From: Neospora caninum Liverpool
Lineage: Eukaryota > Apicomplexa > Conoidasida > Eucoccidiorida > Sarcocystidae
DNA length: 64,000 nucleotides
Assembly: GCF_000208865.1 (NCBI RefSeq)
Contig: NC_018393.1
Coordinates: 3,614,714 to 3,678,713 of the forward strand
Direction: 5' to 3'
Shown: piece by piece, positions 29,428 through 42,206 of the stretch
How positions within the stretch are numbered: position 1 is the first letter of the stretch
Layout: every line of letters begins with the position of its first letter
Translations under genes and position numbers: made by a program
Notes under the pieces: generated by a model
Told to the model about the DNA's origin: nothing
Seen by the model: only the letters and a program-made list of their open reading frames with translations
Database searches by the model: none

Positions 29428-32228
29428 AACGACCACGCTTTCAAAGTTTCGAACGAAGGAGTTACGAGAAAGGCTAGTCTGCCACGGAAAGGAATCTTGA
29501 CTCTCGTAGCCCCGCTCGAACCCCCCAGGCTTCCTTTCCAGAGACTCGCGTGAAGCCTGCGGAAAACGGGAGTCGAAAATGTGCGTTTGTCGTGCCAGCG
29601 GGTTTTAAAAATCGACATTCCACTCGCATCGAAACCACATACATTTTTTCATTCCTGGCAACGGAGACATCGACACTTATTTTCACATGTAAAGTTTTAG
29701 TTGTTGTAGGTGTGTAGACCGCGATACGTAGGCAGATCTACGTAGTTGGCGATAGAGCAACATACAGTTCAGTTCACAGAGTTCGAGATATCGAGGACTA
29801 TCGAGCGGGAGGGATGCGGATAAAATAGGTAGTTGTAAACGGCATCCAAGTTTTTTCTGACACATTGTCTTTCTTGCCGCAGCGGGAGCGCCTGGTCACT
29901 GGTACTGTCCGCGTGCCAGCAAACGGCTGCAGAGCCCCACCGAGGCGAATCGCGTTACGCGAAAGGCAACACGAGACAGGTTCTTTCTTGCTAGGACAAG
30001 CGCCACAGACTGCGTCGCCTTTTCGCTGCGTCTCCCTTCTCTGTGTAAACAACTGATCGATTTCTGCTGTCTCTGTCAAAACGCTTTGGCTCTCGGGAGG
30101 TCGGGGCAAAAGGCCGAGCACGTGTGTCTCCCAGTTTTCTACGCCAAAAAAAGTTTGCACGGGATACGTGTAAAGAACTTTCCACAGACCGAGGGAGCGA
30201 AGATAATCGAGTACGTAACTCTGTTCACGGAAACCACCGTTCAGTGGAACACGGTGCACAGAGCTCTGACGGGGAGTCTGAAAAGGCGACTAACACGATG
30301 GACGCAGGGCTGTGCCCGATCCGGGATGTCGGCCACGGATAGAACCGTTTATTCCAAGAATGTTACGGCGACAAAAAGGCAGCAACCGCTTGAACCGAAA
30401 GCGTCGATTGCGTCAGCGCGCTGTTCACTTTTCGACGAATGGCGAGTCGTACTCGGGTATCGTTGTTCGGAAGTTGGTCCACCGTGTCTTCGAGACATCC
30501 CAGCACCAAGGAATCCTGCATTACGCCCTGAGAAGATCTGCTCGAGTTCGAACGTCGTTCCGGCTCGAGATGGTTCCTACACAAGAAAGCCAAGAACTGG
30601 TAGCTTCAGGGGAGAAGAAACAAAAAGTCCAAGAGCAAAACGAGGCTCTGGAGTCTATCACTGCCTGCCACGTGGCCGACATTTGTGTCTGTGCGTGAGT
30701 GTTGGCGGTTGAGCGAGTTTCCTACCTTTCTTCCACGTGCGAAACTGAAGCTTAGATCCAGAGAAAGAACTATCACTCGAAAGAGCCGGCGGGAACGCTG
30801 CGATTATTCTAACCTTTCACCCGCCAGAACGGCACAGGGAAGACGGCGCGAGAACGCGGGAACAGGTTCGTTGTTTACTTTTTTAAACGCGGGAACAGGT
30901 TCGCTGTTCTCCAGGCGCGTCGCCTCAGGACTCCGGAACTCTAGAAGACTGTACATGGTGGGCAGAAAGCCCGTTGAAAACCGTAGTCTCTGGGCTGTAG
31001 ATTCGGAATTCTTTACCGGATGCTGGACATGCCAACTCTAGTGTACGGTTCGTTCCCTTCCCATCGAAAAACTCGAGACATCCAGCGTTACTCAGACGCT
31101 AATGTGATTCGTACCATCGTAGGGGGAATGATAATCTCAGAGACAGGATAAGCTTTTTCTGAGAAGCATATACTACGCGTTGGAGTCCTGGTTTAGGTCT
31201 TGAGTGCCTTTCTTTACCTGATCCAAATTTTCTTGTGTTTGCAGAGCACACACAATTTTTCCCCTCACCACAATGCATACGTGTCAGTGCGCCCCAGAGC
31301 CATACGGACAGAAGAATGCGAAAGAGATAGACACTGACCCATAGGCACAAAAGGTTTACTTGTGTACATGTGCCAACTTCAGAGAGCTGTGTTTTGACGG
31401 GCGGGCACTGAGTTTGGACTCCTTTCTACTAGTTTTCTCGGAGATCTGTTGAGGGGAAACGCGCCAAGTTCCTTGGATCCATTATCCGCGGCATCAACCC
31501 CACGAGGGTGAAGAGTGCGGAGAATACAAATGTATCCACGAAGGTTTTACCTCCCTTTGACCACGAAAACACATCCCTGGCTTCGCAGTTCACTCCCCCG
31601 TCTCCTTCGTTTTCGTAAACAGATTCCCCCTGAATAACTGTACAGGCCTTTCCCGCGGCGACACCAAAGGGATGCGGGACACTTGCCGAGAACGTCCACG
31701 GTGAAAAACAATCTAGGGTGTGCACGCGTGAAAGAGAGCTAAACGGCCCGAATATAGGCCGATTCGAGCCGGCGACGAGACGGCGTGAAGTCGGGGAAGA
31801 CGCACAGGACACGCATTTCTCGCAGGCGCGCGAGAACCGAGGGCCGCATGAACAGAAAAGAGTCGGCGCCTCCGCGGCGTCCAGAGATCGTCTATCAGAG
31901 GCATGACGAAGACAGGAGCAGAGGAAGAACGGGGGGGGGGGGGGGGGAAAAGGCTAGTGGAACCGCCGCCGTTCCTCCGACGCCTCCATCGCGTGGCCGA
32001 AGGCTCGGTCACTGTGGCGAATTTAAATCTGCATTTCCAGATCTCTCTGGTCTACCGGGAGCAAGGCGGGGTCTGACGGGGTCCCCGTGAGGATGTTCAC
32101 GATGTTCGCTCGGCAAATGGGGCTGCGCAGAAAAGGAGAAGACTCGAAAAAAGAGGAAATGCAAAGGTCGAGGCGTCGCAGAAAGACGTCCCGTTTTACA
32201 AGGAGGAAAACGGGATTTCAGCGACGAT
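29428..32228. other. Intergenic region, convergent gene ends
   Basis: The region lies between the 3' ends of the plus-strand RNase H2A and minus-strand RING genes and should include both 3' untranslated regions. Frames of up to 208 codons exist (for example 30086-30712, plus) but have no recognisable motif, signal or splice support. A homopolymer run of more than 15 G at about 31931-31948 stands out. No RNA gene was recognised. Confidence 0.5.
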
Positions 32229-35188
32229 CTAGCGATTCGACAGGAGCACGAAAACCAGGAAAACTCTCGAGGGCAGAATGGCCAGGGAGGGGAGATTTGT
32301 GCCTCCGCACAAAGGAAACAAGACGGAACGCACCCGGTCCCAGCAGAACGAACTCCCAACTGGAAAAAAGACCGCGCACTAGACCTACCATGCTTGGCTC
32401 GTCTCTAGCCAGTGTTCGACGCAGGCTTTGTGGAAGAAATGACTGCACAGATGCCACGCAGAGTCAAGAGACACCCTGTATAATCTCCGACCGGTTCTGT
32501 ACTTCCCGTAGTTTACGCGTGTGTTTCCTCAGGCATCCATCGATCACACTGCTTCCGAAGTTTCTCGCGTTCACGCAGTCTGATACGCAACTTGTTGGAT
32601 ACCTCCACGCTCATCTTGACACACTTTCGACCTATACATGCACGCGAAGTTCTAGCTTCCTCTTTATGTGCATCTATCTACATATGTGTGTACGCACATA
32701 CACACATCTATATACATCTATATATATATATATATATGTACATCGTGCATGTCCGATGCAAAAGCCTATCGGGAAAGCTTCTGTCATGAGACCGAACGCT
32801 ATGTTAGCGCTGGACCGCGGACTCCGCAAAAACGATTTTCTGTGAACCGAAATTTCTCGACTAGAGAGACGAACACTTAGGAAACAAACCTCTAAATCAA
32901 CGATCCCAGATTGGCAAACCCCAAACGCAAAACACGATCACGATTCATATGCATACGCATATGTATGTATATGTATGTATACTGGAGGTAGAGAGACAGG
33001 GGTACCAAAAGAGGAGACACAGATATACGTATAGATGTGTCTGCGCCTCCCTGTTTCCGAGAAGCCGTGCAGCTTAGACGAGGAAACAGAGATTTGTCAA
33101 GGGCACTGGCTCTGCGTGGTTCTCAGAGCGCACCGGTTGTCGCACGGCATGATGAGAACCTCGTCTTCGTCATCGAGATCCACCATACAAATCGGGCACG
33201 CTCTGTTGATGGAAATCGACTGTCGCGAGAGCAAGCCCGAGGCGCTCGCCCCACTGTCTCCGCCGATCTCGAGGCCCCTGGGCCCTCCCGCGCCCACGCC
33301 CGCCTGCGCCCGCTGGACTCCGACCGCGGTCGTGGAGCCCACGGCGCCGTGGCCCGCGCCCGCCGAGAGGGCCCCAGGGGACCCGGAGCTCGCCCCCGGC
33401 GTCAACAAATTGGACACGCCATCAATCACCGTTTCCAGAGACAAACTTGGCAGCGGCCGCCGCTCCTGCTGTATATCCACCTCGTGCGTGTCGAGAGCTG
33501 GGAGGAGAGAGGAGACGCAGGCAACTGCGCAACGATGGCGAAGCGAGACACGAACACCCCGCGAGACGAGACAGCACCGACCCATGAAGAGGCGCCTTGG
33601 ACGTTCCCACTCAAAATCGTGCCATAGCTGAACCCCAGCGGGAAAGAGAGGGAGTAACAACCTTGCACAGGAACCGCCACACAAAGAGGCCTGAGATCTA
33701 CGGTAGGTCGGTCCACAGAAAGCGAGAAAGAGAGCGGAAGAGGGAGACGGGGAGAGACCGAGAGAGGAGGGGTGGGACACAGAAGGCGCCCGACGATTTT
33801 GGAAGGGAAAGAGAGCGTCGCCAGAAGAGGCAGGGGGAGAAAAGAGCAAAGGCGACAAAGGCCAGTTGTTGAGAAGGCAGAATTCAAGAGGCAGACTGAC
33901 TGTACTGGCGCCGAAGATTCTCAATCAAGTCGCGATAGGTCTTGACTTCCAGCTGTTGCACGAGCGAAGGCGGCGTGGGCTGTCGATCCGCCGGGCGCAC
34001 CGCGAAGCGAACCATGAAATAAATGATGCACGGCAGGCACACGCAGATCTGCACAGACGCCGCACACCCCAGAAGGCCAGAGACGCAAGCGCAATTTCCT
34101 GGGAAACCCTCGGCGCAGTCGAGGGTGGCAGTTCGTCCTAATCGACATGTCAACGCACTCTACCCGACAACCAGAATGTAAGTAGAGAGGCAACAGGGAA
34201 ACTGTGCCTTCCACGCTTTGGTTTTGAAATGGGTACAAGCATGTTTGTATCGAGGTATCTACATCTACATCTGTCATTCGTAGTTGCCATATATAGAAAT
34301 ATACCTGGAGGCATGTGAATATAGGAGCATGCACCCGCATATCTCTATCTGTACACATATATATATATATACATATATATATATATGTTTGCGGCTCGTT
34401 ATATACACACCCAGATATATCGGTGTTCCGCTGGAAGCCCATCTGTACCTACAGATGCATCTGTATATTGATATGCACGCCTTTGGGTGTACATATACAT
34501 GTGTGTTTGCAGCTGCGCATGCGAAACTCTGGAGAACGTTCTAGGCCACTGACTAGGCAGGCCCTCGAGGAGGTGACTGAAGTGCCTTACGAGTGTGTAC
34601 ACGATGACGGGAATCAAGTAGACGGTGCCTGTAACCCAGAACATGACCTGCGACACCGTGCGCGCGAGCGTCGCTGCGAGGGGAGAAGGCAAAAAGGCAA
34701 AAAAAGTTTACAGCCTCAACCTGCCGGGGCCAACCTCTTTTCCGAGCGGACTGGACAGCCGCAAGATGCCTCCCTCTCATTCGGTGATTCGCAACCGGCA
34801 ACGCGCTGCTTTGTGGTATCTTGCTCTTTCCTTCTCTTTTCACGAGACGTACGCTCTCCACAGTGCGGTTCGAAGTAGAGTTGGTCCACTCCGAGAAGCC
34901 ACCAAGTGAAGCCGAATGCGTGCACGAGGCGCGGGAGGATCATCATGGCGCAAGGCACCGAGGCGCCCGCCCGCATGCGCCACGCAGTCACCGCCGTGTT
35001 GCAAACAAGTTGCACAATCATCCGCGTCAGCCACACCAAGCTCCATACTTTTACGCCGATATCGCAACTCTGCATGCACACCGCAGGAGACAGAACACCA
35101 CCCCACGCCTCAGCGCCCCCTCAAAACGGCACACAGAGACTCACGGAGACAGAGCTACCCAAACACCCATACCTAGTCACACACACCT

Positions 35189-35254
<66 letters not shown>

Positions 35255-35517
35255 GTAGACAGATGGATGCATCGTTGCAAATAAGCATGTACGCATGCAT
35301 GTAGAAGTGCAAATGTTTCTTAGATTGGAAACAGGACAGGCTGAGCAGACTGTCGAGTTCAAGACCACCCCTGGAGCCGCCACGAGAGATGAAGCTGTGA
35401 AGTGTCTCATTTCGAAACAGCCTCTGTACGAACGTCATAAACACAGATCTCTATCAGTATACCAAATATGTATATGGACAGGGATAGGATTGCACAAACA
35501 TATATATACATACATGA

Positions 35518-35555
<38 letters not shown>

Positions 35556-36826
35556 AGGGAGGCGCGTAGCGAGGGGGGAGATTGGCTGAATGGGCGACAC
35601 TAGTGCCATCCGAGCAGGAGACCTCCGGATGGGTTTCTGGTCTCAGGGCCCACACCACGAAGCATGCACACATGTCTCTCCCTGGGACCCGGAAAGACGT
35701 TTGCAAATACACTCATATATTCACATGCATATACATGTGAATGCAGTATTACGTGTATCGATACGTATGCACAAGGACACGCGTGTGCTTGGACGTATAT
35801 GCATTTCTACGTGTACATAGACGCGCGAAACGCATGGAGAGAGGCCACAAGCATATCCGTGCACATGCACGCAAATGAGAAAGTGTACGGATTGGAGGTC
35901 GACGCAAGTACTCACTCTTTCCCAGTCGTCTCTGTAGAGGGCGAGAAGAGCGATCTGACAGGCGGTGAAGCCGACCAGGCAGAAGCCGTAGAACACGTAG
36001 ACCGAAATCGCCATTCGCCGATCCCGGCGGAGATTGTCGGCTGCAAAAACAGGAGATAGGGAACTCGAATATAAGCCGGCTGTTTCTCGGCGCGCCACTT
36101 TCCTGGCTGTCTCTCTCCGGAAGGTTGGTTTCTGCTCGTCGACTCAGCGAATGAGCGGGAAACGCAGTGAGTGGGATCATCGCCGTGAAGGTTCCGCAGC
36201 ACGCGTGCAGAGAAGAGACGTTTTCACACGTGCTCCACCCCGAACTGCCTCGGCGTATGCGTCGAGATTCGCAACACTCCCTCGCCTCTCTCTTGCCGTT
36301 CGTAGCTGTCTCCGAGAGGCAACGAGCGACAGGGAACGAGAAGGTAGGGAGAAAAATGGAGGGGAGGGGTCTTGAATCCCGCAGCGACGCAGGAGCAAAG
36401 GAGGACGTTTCTCACAAACGAAACCGACACGCAAAGGCACGCGGCCGCCGCAGGGAGAAGCCAGGACATGAGATACGCAGAGGTAAGAGGCTGTCTTGGT
36501 CTCGAAAACTAAGAGAGGGGGAGCGAAACCCAAGAATCCACGGAAGGGAGGAAACCCGCGACATACAGCTAGCAAATGAGGTTTTGCAGAGCGCCCATCC
36601 AAAACGGCGATGGCTTTCGGTCCTGCGCTGTCGCCTTGTGTGTCGGTGCATTGGAGAAGGATGCAAAGGGGGCATTCACGATTTCTTTCTTCCTGCTTCG
36701 CTTTGGTTGTGCGCTACACCACTGCGCGTCTTGCAAGACAGAGACGGACCGAATAGGCCGCGTACCTTCCTCATTGAGGTCGCGTTGAATTTGCAACGCG
36801 ATCGCCTCCGCCTCCGCCGCCTCCAT
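32229..36826 (-). CDS. Multi-pass membrane RING-H2 protein (putative E3 ligase), eight exons
   Basis: Exons are 36826-36766, 36040-35916, 35069-34853, 34673-34554, 34137-33901, 33497-33134, 32442-32389 and 32352-32229; phases agree and give 433 residues. A short charged helix (MEAAEAEAIALQIQRDLNEE) leads to about five membrane segments: ISVYVFYGFCLVGFTACQIA, VWSLVWLTRMIVQLVCNTAV, CAMMILPRLVHAFGFTWWLL, VMFWVTGTVYLIPVIVYTLV and VQICVCLPCIIYFMVRFAV. A Gly/Ala/Ser-rich linker follows, then the RING-H2 ligands CPIC, MPCDNRHFFHKAC, WLETSQ and CSFC, split over three exons. RING-H2 domains recruit E2 enzymes, so a membrane-anchored ubiquitin ligase, perhaps of the ER or Golgi, is inferred. The last Cys pair depends on the acceptor TTGGGAG; using the acceptor 7 nt earlier would lose it. 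Upstream exons may be missing. Confidence 0.8.
35192..35254. repeat. TA then GA microsatellite in RING gene intron
   Basis: A TA run with one interruption switches directly to a GA run at its right end. It lies in the intron between exons 2 and 3 of the RING-H2 gene. Another pure TA run at about 35520-35553 lies in the same intron. Confidence 0.88.
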
Positions 36827-37620
36827 CCTCCTGTCCTGCTGACCCGCCCTCTCGCCTGGCGCGTTTCGCTATCGCTTTCGGCCTTCCGCGCCTGCTGCGT
36901 CTCTTTCGGTCTCCTTTGCAAAGGGGCATCTGCGGCCTCGTGAAGGCGCCAAGAAATTTCCGGTTCCTCGGCGCGCTCGTCGCTTCCAGTTCCCGGGTGA
37001 GAGTTGCGCAGAACCCTTTCGAAGCAGTGACAAAACGGCGAGATGAGGACAACCGAAGAGAACCCCCGACGAAGAAGAAGATTGGGACAGAACGCGAGGA
37101 AGGCGAAGAGTGAAGGAGAGCGAAAGGAAACAAGACTGAGAGAAAACCTGGTGTCAAGAAGTTCCCCCTTTTGCGTCAGAAAAAAAGGAAAAAGTGAGGT
37201 GCGCAGCCAGAGCACAACGCGTGTTCCACAGTTCACGCTGCGTCAGGCTCTGTCGCCGACTCCCTCGCTTTCTCTGAGAAGTCTTGCTCCTCACTGCTAC
37301 CCCGAACAGAATATCTTCCTGCATGCAGGGCTCCGGGTATTTGCGCGTGCGGATGACTGTATGCACAGGCACACGCAGAAATATGCAAGAGTTTTCCGCA
37401 TGCGCGAAAGCGTATCTCCTTTTAAACGGAGGCTCTGATGAGAGGTGCGTTGGCAAGGAGCACTGCGCGGACTGACGAACGAGGGGGTCGGGGCGATGGG
37501 CACCGCGCGACGCGAAAGCGGCTTGCGAGGAGACGGGAACCAGGAAGTGCACCGATGAGAGTTCCGCGTTAAATCGTGCTTGCAAGAGAGGGAGACACCC
37601 GAAACTTGGACCTCGTATAC

Positions 37621-37939
37621 CGACGACTGCAGACTTGGCGAGGCAACTCGTAGCAGCGAAGGGGCAGAGTGTGTCGACGGCCACACGCCCGGCCAGCAGA
37701 CGCCCTACAAATGATACTTTTTCGAGGAAGACAATGAAAAAGACGACCTGACGCGAAAAGATCGAAGGACAAAAGATAGGGAAATACCGACACAAGGAAC
37801 GAACAGAAGAGGGACGCCTTGGTGTCTAGCGCCTCTAGAAAGCCGCAATTGTTTGAATGTGAGGTCCCCTCACCTCAAGGTCGCGTTGACAGAGGTACGG
37901 GCCGAAAAAAAGGGAACAGAACCAAGAAGACCCAGACAT
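37621..37939 (-). CDS. Two spliced membrane-protein exons, gene uncertain
   Basis: Exon 37939-37874 opens with ATG (MSGSSWFCSLFFGPYLCQRD and LE) and ends at a GAG/GTGAGG donor. Exon 37747-37621 starts after GCGTCAG, continues in the same phase as VVFFIVFLEKVSFVGRLLAG, and ends at a GTCG/GTATAC donor. Each is hydrophobic and the phase agreement is good evidence for a real gene. They may be the 5' part of the RING-H2 gene just downstream, which would need a weak acceptor (GCGCCAG) before its first exon, or a separate gene whose 3' exons I cannot find. A further hydrophobic minus-strand frame at 38233-38559 could be an earlier exon of the same gene. No family is recognised. Confidence 0.42.
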
Positions 37940-40900
37940 AGCGACACATCTGCCTCGACCAGGCGATGTAGATGGAGAGGGTGGACGGCGGCCACAGTCG
38001 CCGGCGAAATGGACCAGGTTGCGCCGCTTGCTCGACAACAAAGACCAGACGCTTGCCGGCGACAGCCAGAGGTGCACACACGGATTTTTGGGAAAGTGAG
38101 AGGTATTGCAGTTGCAAAGCGTCAGAGAGGGAAATGTAGAGGAGCAAGTGTAGATTTGCAAGGACTCCTAGACAAGAGATAAGAGGAACTCTTGCAGCGC
38201 GTCGCCTGATTCCACGCGCATCCAGATGCTGCTCAGCCGGTGTACAGACACCTGACGCTTGCTGTCCCAGCAGTTTCCAAAAAAGCAGGTGACTCAGAGG
38301 AACTCCGTTTTCTCGAGGTGGCGGTCAACTGGGGAGTCGCTGCTTCAGGCGTCGCTTCCGGAAAGCGAACGACAGCGGAGAGCAGCAGAGTCGCGCAGCC
38401 CGGGATCGAAACACGGAAGGCAGCGAGGGAAATTAGCGCGCACTGTAGACCCGCAGGCGAGTCGAGCCGACAGAGCAGTTGAGCGACGGAAAGAAGCCTT
38501 CCTCCAAAGAGCAAATCAGTGTTAACAGAAACGTACGGGAGAGAGCAGAAGACTGACAAACTATCCGGGAGCGCGCGCGGCAGCGTAAGAAAATCACTGG
38601 GACGGGGCCGTCGAACTCCACCTTGGGTTCGATGGCTGTGTCCACTGTTCTACGGAAATGTCCGAAGACGAAGCGCACAACGCATTAGTTCACGATTTCG
38701 TGAACCGGCGTTAAAGGAAGGCGCGTTGACGGAATCGACGCGCCGGAACAAGCTGCTTCACAACGCCTGTGTCACCGCACATGGCCAGCAGCGGCGTCGA
38801 GACCGACATGCGCCCGGCACTGTCTCGCTTCTAACTCACTAAGGAAAACCGACGAAAAGTGGAAAATGCGCATTGTTGCGTTCAAAAAAATGAGAAGGAG
38901 GACTCGACAAAATCCCGGTCCGAAATTAGCAGGGAGCAGGCCTCTTCACATGAGCTAGAGACCGCGGGCTGGACGACTGACTCGCAACGCGCGTGCATGC
39001 AGCGAGCCGCATAGCAGCAACACCTGGCCTAGGAAAAGCGAAAAACGATCAATCATTTCAGGACAGAAATTATTCATTTCAGGATATATTACTCCGAACA
39101 ACGGCAGCCAAGAGCAAAACGGCGAATCCGGCCTCGAACGTCGCAATGGATGACGGCGTACGTCGGCGCCGGCAAAAAGTAAACCAGTCTCAGGCTCGGA
39201 ATGCGCTGGGTCATCCCTTTTCTTACAAATTCTAGATGGCAAAAACATATCGTCAGCGGATGGTCTTGTTGAACTCGAATCGTCGCTTGCTTCTCCTGGA
39301 AGATGCATACAGGCAGATGTCTAGAGCCATTCGACTGTAAGGCAATACGGGAACAAAACGACTCAGCAAGTGGTACCCATGGCGTGACGCGCGAAACCGT
39401 TACGACATGCGTATACGTAGGCGCATAGACATGTGCGTTTACAGCTATATATCTCCTTGGATGCGAAGGTATGTTTCTGTTGTGGTAAGCACGTGTTTGG
39501 CCCAGGCATTTGTAGCAGCTGCGATCTTTGGTAGAAAACGGCTGTTGCCCGAGTTGGTTTCTTCTGTTGCCGCTGGTAACACACAGATTTTGACCCCGTG
39601 AGCGAGCGACAGCAGCAAGAAAGACGGCATGCAAGCTGCGTGTCGCGGCGGCAGACTCTCTGTCGGCTTTCGATTGTCGATTCCAACCCATCAAGTGTTT
39701 CTGTGTCCTCAATCGCACGGATTCTTGCGCGCACCCGGCGAGTTCTCTGCCGTAGACATCGCCACACAAAACCCCCAGAGTTAAGTGTGTGCTGAAGCAT
39801 GGGGGATAATCTTTGCAGGAAGCATCGTAGGAGGCAGTGTCTCTTTGACTGTCAATCGTTCATCAGACGCAAAACCACGGCGTGGTGTCTGGGAGTCTTC
39901 GCGGACCTCAGGTCACCTCAGGAGTCCCTGTTGAAACAAAGTTGAGGCATGCTCTTCGTGAGGTAGGAAGCTGGGAAATTCAGCGTTTCCCTCCAACTCT
40001 GCGGTTTCCGAACGGCAGATACAGCAATCGAAGCGAATAGGATCTCGCTCTTCCGCAAACAGTTTCAGCCGGCCGCTCGAAAGAAGGTGCTCTGCTGGCG
40101 AGAAGCCGGCGCTGCTGTCTCTGGAATGGTGTAACATTCGTGTTTTTTCAGACAGATATGAGGCAGTCTCGTGTGTCGCGACGCTGTGTCGGTTGTGAAG
40201 TTTGACTCTCAGGAACTGCGGTAGATAGTTAAACCGAGCAGTCCTTCCGGCGTCCACCGAAACGCTCTATCTGTTCAACCTTCCGCGAGCAGAGTCGGCT
40301 CCGTTCAAGGGTGAAAACGGTTCAGGCATCCGAGAGCGAAAGCGTCGGTGAAGCCTGTCAGAAAAATCCACCGGAAGCGCGATTCCCCATAAACCAGGCG
40401 ACCTCATCGGAACCCAACTGACGGTTTCCTGTGGTAACCATCTGTGCCACGCTCTAAACGTCCACATTTCTTCCTTCAAGGGATCCGTCGCACTTCGCGC
40501 TTCTCGTCCCTCCCTGGAATCCCCCTTCCCCCCCCCCCCCTCCTGCTGTCTGTGGTCTACACACTACCGCTTTCGCGTGTTGTTTCTCGCAGTGTTTCTG
40601 CCTTCTGAACCTTTCTTTTTGAGAAGCACTCCTTTTCGAGACTGGGACGAGTGCTCCGTATCGCAGGTACCATCGAAAGCCCCAGTTTCTACGCATACAC
40701 ACTTGAAGTCACCAAGTCGTGCAATTCCACTCCGCAGCTACGTGACTCAACTGTGCACGGCAAGGCAATGTGCACCCCTGCGCCGCGAAACTGAAATGCG
40801 TTCCCAGACGTGCGTTCCTACCGCAGGTGCGATCTAGCCGTCGCGTTTTTTCCACGCTACTTTTAGAACGGCGTTAGCGAAAAACCATGCGAAACCAGCG

Positions 40901-41071
40901 TTGTACAAAGGCCTCAGTGCCACACAATGACGTCTAGGTTTTTCCAATGGACTTTCGAACTCCCGAGCGAATGAAGGGAAGAGACCCGCGAAAGCCGACC
41001 TTCCTCATGGAGTCTGTGCTCGACGAGCAGCCCCTCATCCTCAAATGCTGGCAAATAACTCAAAAAAACTT
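37940..41071. other. Region with no confidently supported gene
   Basis: Bases 38233-38559 (minus) read as a hydrophobic, Leu/Ala-rich frame followed by a Ser/Thr-rich stretch and may be an exon of the membrane gene at 37621-37939. From 38600 to 41070 I see only short frames on both strands with no motifs, and a poly-C run at about 40528-40540. No RNA gene or mobile element was recognised. Confidence 0.45.
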
Positions 41072-41982
41072 CTAAAATGCTCGCGTGTGGAGATTCCGGT
41101 AGACTGGAACGTTGCGCCGATCATGGAGTTGAAGCCTGTTCTCTGAGAAACAGCGTGAAAAAGAGGAGGTTCAGAGCGACAACGAAGACGCACGCACGTC
41201 TCGCAACGCGGAATTACCTACCTGTTGCATCAACTGCAGTGCACAGGCAGCGCTCAAGAAATCGAGAGAACGCATCCAGGTGAAAGCACGTCAACGAACA
41301 AAAAATCGCACTTGGTTCACTCCTGAGGTGCTGGATTTTTCGAGGGAAAGAGAGAAACGTTTTCTGGCGGGGGGGGGGGGCCTTTTCAGCGTCAAACGGG
41401 CCCCAAAGTCTCTCTTTTTCGCATGCAGCGCGCGCATGCACATGCCGCGCATAACTGCAAAAAAGAAAGCGGTTCTCTCCAGTTCCCTGTCCAAGGAGAG
41501 AATACAGAAGCAAGTTGAGAGAATGCTATCAACGGCAGAAAGGAAGTGTACCATATCCCTCCTCCGAATTGAGGAAGTCTTCCTTTGTTCGTTTGTCTCT
41601 CCCGCTCGTCTTTGTGGTTCTCTCGCGCTTTCTCGCTCCTCCACGCGCTCTGAGTGTCTGCTCCACTGCGCGCTACAGTTTTGCTCCTCGTCTCTCCTCT
41701 TTTTTCCTTTTCCCTCCCAGTCTCCTCCTCTGGAACCTCATTTTCTTTCTCCCTCTTCGCCTCCCTCGCAGCTTCACTTCTGCCGGATGCCTCGTCGGCG
41801 GCGGTTCGTCGGACAGGCGGCGCGAGGCACAGTCCATTTGCAACACCAGAAACAGGAGACAAAAACAACTTTCTGAGAAGGGAATGAGTTTGCAGCCTCG
41901 AACGGGCCGTAGAAAGAAGCCGCATCTCCGACGAGCCCCTGTCTAACTCAATTTCTAGCGCCTGCACTTCGTCGTCTTTCAT
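41072..41982 (-). CDS. Possible small multi-exon coiled-coil protein
   Basis: A true ATG at 41982 starts MKDDEVQALEIELDRGSSEM, followed by RLLSTARSRLQTHSLL, an amphipathic helical N-terminus. Downstream, a segment ending at 41222 (HLDAFSRFLERCLCTAVDAT) has a good donor, ACAG/GTAGGT, and matches in phase an exon at 41142-41072 (NRLQLHDRRNVPVYRNLHTR and AF, then stop) with acceptor TTTCTCAG. The splice joining the first exon to the middle segment is not resolved. Size and helical character would suit a SNARE-like or small coiled-coil protein, but that is speculation. Its start is 224 bp from the TRM6 start on the other strand, so the two genes would share a promoter. Confidence 0.38.
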
Positions 41983-42206
41983 ATATATATATAGGTATAT
42001 AGGTATATAGGTATATTTTTAGGTATAAGCGAAACGGGGCAAGTCGCATCCTGTGCGTCCTTCGCTCTGCGTCGAGTTTTTTTGTCGCTTCTTTTTTCTC
42101 GTTTTTTCGAACGAGGAGAGACAGCGTGGAAGACAACTGTCCGTGTCCCTCTTGTGAACCAGAGTGTCTGTCTTCTCTCGAGCTCAGAAGAAGGAACAGT
42201 CGCGCG

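Noticed and set aside
30086..30712. 208-codon plus frame in the spacer after RNase H2A
   Set aside because: There is no motif, signal or splice support and the composition equals the surrounding noncoding DNA.
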